Origin: Flabesymbios commensalis | Lineage: Eukaryota > Annelida > Polychaeta > Terebellida > Flabelligeridae | Reading direction: 5' to 3' | NCBI GenBank assembly: GCA_964017125.1 | Contig: OZ024908.1 | Span: 59,488,021 to 59,552,020, forward strand | DNA: 64,000 nt | Shown here: one piece after another, positions 49,101-61,100 of the stretch | How positions within the stretch are numbered: the first letter of the stretch is position 1 | Layout: the number at the start of each line of letters is the position of its first letter | Position numbers and translations under genes: made by a program | The notes under the pieces: generated by a model | What the model was told of the DNA's origin: nothing | Database searches by the model: none | The model's input: the letters and a program-made list of their open reading frames with translations, nothing else

Positions 49101-52100
49101 TAAGATTTCTGAATGCTTTCGAGTACAACTGATTATTTCCAATCATTGCAGGATAGGAAGCGTGGCCTCTTTTTTCAGGTGGCTGCCTAGTCTTCAAAGT
49201 ATGTGTATGACTGTATGTGAACTTTCCCAATTTTGCTGACAACTGCCCTACACTATGAATACATTACACACACATCGTCTCCTTGGATCTGAAAGGGTGT
49301 ATCTGGCCCTTTGTAAAGTGGCAGATGCACCCTTTCATATCCAAGGGAACGACATATATTCTGTTTGTTATGGCTTTTACAATAGAGGCATAATCATAGA
49401 TGCCTGTATAGAACCACCTCTATAGTAGTGGCTACTCAGTTTTTCAACTGCTTTGATTTTCAAATATTTTCTCATATTTCAGAACACTACATGTCAAACC
49501 ACTGGCGACTCGTAGAAATAGTGGTGATACTGGTCAAAAAGTCACATTGTTATCTGAACTGATAGAATCTTTAACAACAGCATTGGAATTGATGTTGTAC
49601 GCCTGTGTTGACAATGCCATTCTCACACAAAAAGTTGCTGATGGTTTTGCTGAGATTGCGCTATGCATTAATTCCCTACTTTGTGTTCAAGGTTGGCTTA
49701 TAAACTGTTTTTGTTGATTTTACGCGTTTTTGTCTTTCAAGTACTGATATTTGAATTAGTTATTGGGTTTTCTTTATTTTATGAAATTTGATAATTGAGC
49801 CAGAATACTTTTAAGCCCGCCTTTTAATTTTAATTAAAAAAGGTGGGCTATTGCAATTGAAGTTCGGCGGCGTCGGCGTCGGCGTCGGCGTCGGCGTTAA
49901 CATTTACTTGTGGGCGCGATAACTTGAAAAGTTTTTCATGTTTCCTTCCCAAATTTGTTTTGCATGTTACTAATGACCACTTCTCGGACAAGTTCAATAA
50001 TGGCTGAAAAAAAATTCAAAATGGCCGACTCTTTGCGATTTTTCACCTTTTACGTCAATAATTTGACCTTGTGGGCGCAATAACTTGAAAAGTTTTTCAC
50101 GTATCCTTTTCAAATTTGTTATGCATGTTACTAATGACCAGTTCTCGGACAAATTCAATAATGGCCGAAAAAAAAAAATGGCCGATTTATTGCGATTTTT
50201 TACATTTTACGTCAATAATTTGACCTTGTGGGCGCGATAACTTGAAAAGTTTTCCACATATCCTTTTCAAATTTGTTATGCATGTTACTAATGACCAGTT
50301 CTCGGACAAGTTCAATAATGGCCAAAAAAAAAAAAAAATGGCCGATTTATTGCGATTTTTCACATTTTACGTCAATAATTTGACTTTGTGGGCGCGATAA
50401 GTTGAAAAGTTTTTCACATATCCTCTTCAAATTGGTTATGCATGTTACTAATAAGTAGTTCTTGGACAAGTTCAATAATGGCCGAAAAAAAAAAAAAATG
50501 GCCGACTTATTGCAATTTTTCACATTTTACGTCAATAATTTGACCTTGTGGGCGCGAAAACTTGAAAAGTTTTTCACATATCCTCTTCAAATTGGTTATG
50601 CATATTACTAATAAGTAGTTCCTGGAGAAGTTCAATAATGGCCGGAAAAAAAAAAAATGGCCAATTAATTGCAATTTTTCTCATTTTACGTCAATAATTT
50701 GACCTTGTGGGCGCGATAACTTGAAAAGTTTTTCAAGTATCCTCTTCAAATTTTTTATGCATGTTACTAATAAGTAGTTCTTGGACAAGTTCAATAATAG
50801 CTAAAAGAAAATTCAAAATGGCCGATTTATTGCTATTTTTTGCATTTCACGTCAATAATTAGACTTTGTGGCCGATAACTTGATAAGTTTTTCATGTATC
50901 ATCTTCAAATCTGTTATGCATGTTACTAATAACCAGTTCTCGGACAAGTTCAATAATGGCTGGAAAAAAAATTTAAATGGTCGATTTATTGTCATTTTTC
51001 GCATTTTACGTCAATAATTTGACCTTGTGGCCACAATAACGACTTCAAGTTCGATAATGGCGGCGGGCTATTGTCGAGTGTGCTCTTGTTGTATGTGTTT
51101 TTATCCCAGCATAAATTATACTAATTCAACATATTTATTTTTTTCAACTGTGGTGTTGAAAATAACAAGATGCCATGTTTGAAACAGTATTTTCCAAATT
51201 TTGCCCGTATTTTTTTAGAAATGATGGTGTTATTATCACATTGGTATAGTGATACAGTATAAATCTACAAGACATCACTTCTTCCCCTTGGATACAAAGT
51301 GGCAGATACACCCTTTCATATCCTAGGGGAAGACATTGATTCATACCACCATTCTTTGCTACAATAGTGACACAGTTACATGAATTATTAGATGTGTTTT
51401 CTATTTTTTCTATTTGTTTTTTTTCAGAGGTGTTAATTCTGAGTAATTCTATGCTGACAAATATTTGCTGGATTCTTTCTATCCCGTGGCTAACTGTGAG
51501 TTTTCAAACCTGATAGTATATTTCATCACACGCTCTTTATTTTTCCCTCATTTTATGCCAATGTATGCAACATGGATGTGCGTTTTTATTCACAATTTTC
51601 CATCAGCTTGAAATTGTAAGCTTGTGGTGCCAGTTTTGTTATTTTTTGCTTTGGTGGGGGGAGGGGCTAACAGATGTGCATGGCTGGTAGCCCTTCTGTC
51701 TTCTGCCCTGAAAAATTACATTTGAGCCCTGCCCTGATTATTGATCTTTTTGTCTCATTTCTTAGTCAATCGTTGTAAAAACTTTTTTTTTTTTTTTGGT
51801 AATGGATATTTGGGGAACAAAGTCACAATTTTTCAGCAAATATCACAATCGACATAGCGGCAACCAAAGCCGTCGATAAAATTCTTTGTTAATGTTCTAG
51901 GTGTGTATCATGATTATGAAATTTACAATTGGTATCGGTTTCCTTCTGCAAATTCTTTTACTTGTTTCAGTGTGAAATAACATGGGCTGATTTCCGTCCA
52001 CCTGACGACAAGCACCTAAGAACTATCAGTGCTACTCTGAGTGATAAAATAGGTATTTTATTTATTTGACCCTGTCTATGCTATTCATACATTAGCTGCT

Positions 52101-55100
52101 TGATTAGTGTTTTCTCATTTCCCGGCGGGCAGACAATAAAATTCATATCGACATTATTAAAAAAAAACTTATATAACTTAGCCAAATATAATGTGATATG
52201 TATCCGTTAAAAGTTATTATGCAGTTTTTAAAGGATATTCATGGCTATTTATGTTTTTTGTAGTAATTTGTACTGGTATAGGCCTACATGTATGTGATTG
52301 TTTATGATTATTATCTTCACATGTTGACGAATAAATGATTTGCATACTTCATGCAATTTTATGATGATCAGAATGATATATGTTTGCTATTATTGAATTG
52401 TTGCAGGTGTTCAAGCTATTGGCTACTGTATTCAAGGTCTATGTCATTTACCCCGAGATTTAGCACCAAGCTGGCGAACTCAAGTGCTGAGACTAGCTAT
52501 GGTGAGATTTATCTCTTTAAATATATGAAATCTGTTTGTTTTTTCTTAATGTTAAAAACTAGCTGCTGATCAACTTATGTGGCTAATCCTTAGAAAATAC
52601 TTGCTGTTGTTCAAAGTATAGTAATACCCGGTTTTTTTCTTGAAGGATGACAGCCGATGTAGTGTGGGTAGTAGTGCTGTACAATGGCTGCCTGTCTTCC
52701 TTCAGCAAAGAGGACCAAGTGCAAACCATTTGGTTAGAGATCTGTTACAGTCAGTATTAAAGATATCAATGTATTTTTTTCAAATCTTTCTTTTTATTTA
52801 AATTCAGTAAACATTTTTTAAAGTATATACTTTTTTATCATTAATCTCCACCATATATCACTCACCAAAAGACATGTAAATCTTTATATATATTTATCAT
52901 TAATAATTCTCAATAAATTAGCCAAATTAGATAAATTTAAGTTTATTGTTGTTACATTTTCAGCGGTAATCTGTTGGAGAAAGAAGTTGTAATTGCTCAG
53001 AGTCTCGCTAATGTTGTAGGACCTCTAGCATGTGTTGTTTCGGGCAAAGCTATTTTAGTAAGGTATGTGATAAGACAATACACGGAGTATGTCTTCTCAT
53101 ACATATTTTAACCCTTCAACCGCCGGTGACGCATAGATTCGGGTTTTAATTTTTTATTAGCACATTAAGTACCAAATTTTAAAGATAAAATGTGACATCA
53201 ACCAGCAAGATTTGAAAAGAGTTGACCTCCATTTAGTCAAATCTGAATAATTTTCACTCACTTGAAGTTGTGGATCACGTCAGCAAGACACAACTCCAAG
53301 TGGGTGAAAATTCAAATTATTAATTTGGCGGTTAAAGGGTTAACCCCTGCATGGATTGACATCAAATTTCGACGCTCACACTCAAAAAATTAAACATTTT
53401 TACTGGTCATAGACCTATGCCCACACTAAAAGAATTAAACATTTTTACCGATCATAGACCTATCCCCACACTAAAAAAATTAAACATTTTTAATGGTCAT
53501 AGACCTATGCCCACATTAAAAGAATTAAGCTTTTTTAATGATCATAGACCTATCCCCACACCAAAAAATTTAAACATTTTTACTGGTCATAGACCTATCT
53601 AATGCTTATTCAAATGAAGCGGAAATATCTAACTGAGCCATTTATGACGTTTTCAACATGAATTTTTCTCTATGTATTCATATGTTTCAGGAAATGTGAA
53701 ATAACAGAAGCAGCTGAGGGTTTGGTAATCCGCTGTGCCTTTTGTGACAAATTGAAAGGTTTGTATATTTGTTATACGGCATGCATCGAGATAGTGGATG
53801 CTCGCTGTGTTCTCCTTTTCAATCCCGCCACTGTCACATCAGTCTCATTTTGTTTTGGTCACTGAATTTAAGCATCTATGCAGATTGTTTCCAAATTTAA
53901 AAATATACCTAATATAGCTGAGGAGTTATTTTAATAAAACGAAATTGACCTTGCCTGACTAGGCAGCCATTTCCTTGATCACTGTCAATATTCAATGTCT
54001 AATGATACAGTGTGAGCCATTTGAAACAGATCAAAATGGTTCTGCTAATTTGCTGATGCCAAATGGGAAGGTGCTGTTTTGCACAGTGTTGTTGAAAGTC
54101 TTAGAAAATTAGCCCTGGAGGGTGTGTTGTGTTACTTACTTTATTTATTTAAATTTTAACATTTTAGAAGAACAAGGAGGTATTCCGAGAGACAGACCAC
54201 GTGTGGTTGACCCGGCTATGTTTCTGCCGATACTGGAGCTTCTTCAGCGCCCCGAGGTTGAAGTTAAACTGGGTATTTAGATTAATATATCACTTATTGT
54301 TTATTTTGAAATTCTCATTGATATAAAATAGTTAGAAAAACATGCAATATATATAGCATAATAAATATATAACACTAACATTGAAATATAGTCATGCAGC
54401 TATTAATAATAGTTATAGTTATGATAAATTTTCCTGTTTTGTGAGCTCTTTATTTCTTTTCATCAGGTGTTATAAGAAATATGTGGCGTCTTTTTGGGCA
54501 TATCTCTGTACGTGCAAACAATGTTACCACAGTTAAAATGTTAATGCAGTGTCTGCAACTGATGGAAGATTCAGATCACAAAGTGCGGTCAGCTTTCAGG
54601 TGAATATGATAAAAATGTTCAACCATCTGAATTATTTTCCACATTTCATACAGCTGCCCATTTGCTCAATCCTTAAAAAGACGGGCTATTACAATTGAAC
54701 ATTAGCATCGGTGCTTACATTTACGCGTATATCGCCGACAAGGCCAACACGCATCATGTTAACTCGGCTAATGCCGAGCGTTAAAACAATGTTTGGTCAA
54801 CGCTGGGTCTACACATGTAAACGCGGAACAGTGTGCTGCGTTATGTCGTAATGCCCAGCAGTGAGGCGAGAATTAGTGGTTCGCTGGAGACGCTTTGATA
54901 TCTTTGTATATTATAATACCGCATAATATAATTATTTTATAGAAATCGTGTTATAAAATTGTAAAGAACGTATTGTATTCGAATAGATAATTATTAGTCT
55001 AAAGATCGTGTTATAAATTTCTGAAGATCATGTTATAAATTTATTGAAGATCGTGTTATAATTAATTCAGATTATAGCAAATTTGTAAAGAAGGTATTGT

Positions 55101-58100
55101 ATTCGAACAGATAATTATTATAATCAGTCTAAAGATTTTCTGAAGATAAGTCTGAAGATTGTGTTATGAATTTATGAAGATCGTGTTATAAATTTAATAA
55201 AGATCGTGTTTTTATTATGTCATAATGCCCGGCAGTGAGGCGAGAATTGGTTGCTCGCTGAAGACACTTTGATAATATATTTGTATATTATAATTGTGGC
55301 GACTGGGCACACTCGAGGCATTGACCCTGTGTTGAATTTACATTGGGCCAGCATCGCAGACGTTGGGCCAACATCAGGACATCGAGTCTGGGTCTTCAGT
55401 TTGCTTAGGACGTCATAACACACCTGTTACGATAAACACACACGTTTTTCTCATTAAGTAATCAATAACTGTTCCCATTTTGTTTTATAAGTTGTTTTTA
55501 TTACCGGTATTTAATAAAGGCATACTATAAATAATGTATTAATATACCCATGATAAACTTAATACGTCTTAGAAACATTCAAATATGACCATGATAATTT
55601 GTTATTGCTATGCGATCGAACATGATTCACTTACAACATGATTTGAGTTATTGGATCCTAATGATCGTGTTATAACGATGTTCGCCTGTATTATGATCTT
55701 GATTAAATAAGAGACCACCCCTTACAATGCTGGCATAACATAAAATCAGCAAAGGCTGAATTTCATTTTGATGTTTGATGGGTATTTTGTGTCTTTGATC
55801 TGCTTATTGTTTCCAGTCGAAACATACAACATGTTGTGAGTGAAGTACAGCCAGATGACAGTAAAACTAAAGAAGTAATTGTTCAGAAGCTGAAAAGTGT
55901 GGCCAAACAAGCTAACAAAGCTGAAGATAGCTCGCATAGAGAGACTATATTGAGGACTGTAGGACAGCTTGGCAGGTTTGTGATTTAAATAAAATATTTG
56001 TAATGACCGTAGACCCATAACATTCATAGGAAACGGAAAGAGCTAACTATATATGAAATATAGATAAGATATATATAAGATATTTATGATGATTATAAAT
56101 TGAGGAAAAAAAAACTTATTCCAAAATTGTCAGGGTAAACGACGGGTCACAGTTTATGACGGGGTTTAACTTTTTTAATGCACTGTTTCACGTCCTCATG
56201 TTTGCTGTGGAGCTGTCAGTTGAGTTCTACTGCTGGTGATAATGGTCATTCTGTTAGACAGTAAAATCAATGTACCCCTGAAGCTGTCAGTTGAGATCTA
56301 CTGCTGGTGATAATGGTCATTCTGTTAGACAGTAAGATCAATGTACCCCTGAAGCTGTCAGTTGATTCAGCATGACAATATATATTATATTTGATTGGCT
56401 TGTAGGGTGACTGATGGAGATCTACTGCTGGTGATAATGGTCATTCTGTTAGACAGTATATGTACCCCTGCGTGTCCTCTCGCTGCAGCTGTCTCGCATA
56501 ACCAGGTAATTTCTATGGACCTTTATCATTCTCAACAAGCGTATATATTCAACCTTGTATTACCCCTTATACTGCTGATCACGACTATTGTCGATTTAAA
56601 TTTGTTTTATTAGTCGCCCAGATGACTGTTATTGGGACTGTTATTGGGAGTCTAAACATCAAGATATGCAAATATTTGTGATCAAATTAAACAAATACAT
56701 ATGAGTAATTTTCACCCACTTGAAGTTGTGGGTTGCGGTAGCGAGACACAACTTCAAGTGGGTGAAAATTTAAATAGATTACATTAGCGGGGTAAGTGTT
56801 AAAGGTTTCATATATGCCACTTCACAAAATGGCATACACAAAACCTGTAATGCCAAGGTGAGGATACAAACTGAAACTGGTTTAAGCCTATCAAATTTAA
56901 ATTAAGATTGATAGAATATATTTTATGTCATTTTTTATTTGAGATGTAAATCATGCTAGTAATTCTAGTTTCCCATGAAGAAATCATCACAACTTTCATT
57001 GTTAATTTAGTCATTATCATATTGAAAAAAATACGAAAAGCAATTATAACAATTTTATTCCTAATAGCAAATGGCAAGATTTCCCTATATATTATTTTAT
57101 CTACTGTACACAGTAATTGTGCTGATCCTGTTACTCTAATCTGTTATTGCTCCATAATCTTTTGGAAGCTTAAATGTTTTGTTATCAATTATTTGTTCTT
57201 CCTCTAACAGCTTCAAGCTATCATGGATCACAAAAAAGTTGAAGTGAAACGTCATTTCTTCATGCAACATGGCAAAAATTTCTCAAAGGCTAGTTTTGCA
57301 TTTATATAATTTATGTATTTTTCGACATATTTTATTCATGGCAGATCCTTCATCGTATGATAAAGAAAACCCTAAATAGTAAAGTATCAGGCATGTTATG
57401 CTCTGTATTTTTAATTTTTGCTATATTTTTTTCTTCAGTTAATGGTATCTCTAATTCATAGAGCGCAATCGGGGCAGGTCGATTCCACGTCACCTATCAG
57501 CATTATACGAAATGTAGCAGACGTTTTTGAATTCTCAGGCATCAGAGCATTTCTTAGTGTAAGAATGTGATTTCTTGTTATTCCTGTGAAGTTATATTAT
57601 GACAAATTACAGTGAGCTATTGTATGTCTGAGCGACTAAGTATATATTATTTGATCGCTATGTTTTATTCTGACAAAAAGTACCAATATAAAACAGAAAA
57701 AATCGCTCTTTATTCAAGTTAACTTAATCTTTGAAAATATGTGAATGCTGTTACAATAAGCACTTTAGCACAGATTATTTATTTTTCAGAAAACAGAATC
57801 GTTGCTGCTTCCACATTTAGTGCAGAAAGCCACGTCCCATGCATCAGACATCATACGTCTTATTTCAACACATATTGGGGATGTAAGAAAAAAAGCCATT
57901 ACTAATTTTTAAAAAATATATTCGCAATGACTACCTCTCCCATCATACACATAAATATTATTACTGGTATGTAAGACATGTAATACTTGTCATTTACATG
58001 AGAATTAATTTACTGAAGCGATATTGAACTTTTATATGCCATATTATGAACAATTGTGATGGGACACCATATTATGGATAAAAAAAAAATTCATGTACAA

Positions 58101-61100
58101 TTGCCTGATTACAGACAGCTGTTGTGACACATAGACTCTATGAATGAACCGTTGCTGATACACCTTCATATATAAAATTACAAATATATTTTTGTACACA
58201 TTTGTGATTTTAATTGTACCATCTGGAAGCACATATCTCAATCAATACGTAAGCTTTTGCAGTGGATGATGTACATATTGCCAAAATAACCATACTCTCT
58301 CTGTCCTTATCGTTTAGTTGCACCAATGTTCACATGCACCACATTATGCCTAATGAATAAGGTCCAATAAATATTCTACTTATTTCTGATTTATAACAGC
58401 TTGAACATAATTAGTTAGACCCCTCAGAGTAAGCCTCAGATGTACTGGAGACCAAATTTTATCTTATAGCTTCCCAAGCCAAAACTTTCGCTTTGTGCTG
58501 CTTGGCAGGATTAGCTGTTTGGGTGTACTTTTTTGTGCAACTATTATTTTCAGATGTTATTCAGAAAACGTTGATATATAATATTATATATGTGTATTTA
58601 ATTTTTTTTTTCTAGAGGAACCACAAGAAGATTCTGGTCAGGAACATCTGCTCTATATTCTGTCATCTAGTTTTTAACTGTGAGAAAGATGACTTGGACT
58701 TGGCATTAAAATACTTAGAGGTTTGCTTATTTTCAGATTGATGGACATTTAGATAAACATTTCTGAGAGAAGCTTATTGTATTTAAGTGTGGTTTGGCAT
58801 AGAATTGTATTAATCCTTTAACTCTTACAGAGCGGTGATCGACTTTAGTCGACAGAATCTGACGTCTGTAGACGTCAGATTCTGACCACTAAAGTCAATC
58901 CCCGCGCTGTAAGAGTAAAAATGTTTCTAATGACCGTAGACCCATAACAAAGGCATTCAAATGAATCGGAAAGAGGTAACTAATATGTATATAATGATTT
59001 CAAATTAAAAAACCCTTTAGTCTCCATGACTTATGCAAAAATAATTCAGTGTTTCAAGGGCTAAAGCTACCTTGAGCCACAACTTCAACTGGATGTAAAT
59101 TACTCATTCCCAATAACATTTGATCGGCTGATAAAATGGATTTTAAATGACTATTGTCGCGCTTAGCAGGTTCTGTCTCTACAGCAATTTTACCCCTTAC
59201 ACCGCGGGAATAGACTTTAGTCGTCAGAATCTGACGTCTAGATGAAAGTCTATCCCCGCGCTGTAAAAGTAAAAATATTTCTAATGACCATAGACTCATA
59301 ATATAGGTATTCAAATGAATCAGAAAGAGCTATCGAAGACATTTGCAATAATTTCAAATCGAAGAAAACCCTTTGTTCTTCACTGTTTATATAAAAAAAA
59401 TCAGCGCTTTAAGGGTTAAGTGCTTAAAAATAACTTGTATATGTACATTTTGAATAAAAAAACATATGCACTTTTTGCAGATTTTTTATTTCTCCTTCAC
59501 TTTTTTTTGTTTGAAGGACAGAAAAAAAAGGCTGAAAATGACTTTAGACGTGATTAGAATTTTAACCCTTGAAGCGCTGAAATTTTTTTTTGTATAAACC
59601 ATAGAAACCACAGGCTTTTATTAATTTGAAGTCATCATAAATGTCTTGGTTAGCTCTTTCCGATTCATCTGAATACAGCCATTAGAAATATTTTCAGTCT
59701 TACAGTGCGGTTAGCGACTTTAGACGTCAGAATCTGACGTCCAAAGTCGATCCCCGTGCTTTAACCCTTTCACCACTGAAGCCCGTTTTTATGTGCTGAA
59801 TGCTATGGCATTCAGCACATAAAAACGGGCTTCAGTGGTGAAAGGGTTAAGGGCTAATTGTTAATAACATTTATTTTCTTGTGGCAACAGAAAGAGAGTG
59901 AGCATGACCTAACAGCATTATTACGATCAGGAGGAGAGACCATTTACCACGAACTGCTATTACATTTGGCCAGACACAACAAGAAGGTGCTTATGGGATT
60001 GAATATTTTGATGAAGAAACTGGCTCCACCCGGGACAGTTGACGATATCACTGACGATATCATGGTAGGTAACCTTAACTCTTTAACACCGTGCACGACT
60101 ATAATCACTTTTAATTTGTCTTATTTGTCAATCAAACTGCCATTTGGAGTGAAATTAGTTTTTAAACATCAAGATTTGCAAATGTATGGTCCCAAATTAA
60201 ACATATGAGTAATTTTCACCCAATTGAAGTTGTAGGTCGCGGTAGTGTCTAAGAGACACAACTTCAAGTGAGTGCAAATCTAAATAATATAAAAGGGTGT
60301 TCACTTTGAAATACATCTACAGCTTTATTGTCTTGGAAATCAATCTTTATATTCTATATACGATGTATATGCACACTGAAACCACAATGTTGAAAAAATC
60401 TTATTTTATTATATTTGACTATGTTTGATTTCTCTGTTTTCGAGCAGAAGAAATCCAAAATCTAATGAGGGAGGGTGGTAAAAAAAACATTTAAGAAAAA
60501 AAAAACATTGAACCCATTTTTGGAAAAATCAATAAAGGCGATGAGAAAAAAAAAAATTCTAGAAAACAAAATAAAAAAAAACATAGCTGGAAAAATATAT
60601 CTTGAAATAAACTGTTTTTTTCCCAGAAATCGGCAACAATCCAATGCACTCGCTGGGCAGGAAAAAAACAGAGAAAAAAAACATAGTGGCCTAATGGAAA
60701 ATTATTTTCAAAATGAACGCTGACTGATGACTCCTTTGTTTTAGCCAGACAACATAATACTGAAGTATAATGAACATGACTGAAAAGCTTTTCAACAAGA
60801 CAGTGTATTGTTGCAGGTTGAGCGGCTGCAGCTGAAACTTCTTGGTGCACTGATCCACTTTGACAACCACCTTAACAATGGCACAGTACCACTTGATGAA
60901 AAATATGAGGTAGGTTCAGGTATATTGACCCTTTCAGTGGGCGAACTGACTACTGACGTCAGAATCTGACGTCTGTAGAAGTCAAGACTCTGACGTCTGA
61001 AGGCAATCCCCTCACTGAAAGAGTAAAACATTTATAATGGCTGTACACCCATATAGGTATTCATGGGTTTTTAACTCCTAGCTATGTAAAAAAAACATTG

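Noticed and set aside
49905-51060. Regularly spaced repeats as a CRISPR array
   Set aside because: The units are 160-bp tandem repeats in an animal intron without spacers or cas genes.
53691-53758. A zinc ribbon in ATR exon 18
   Set aside because: Only three cysteines are present and neighbouring exons do not supply a clear fourth ligand.
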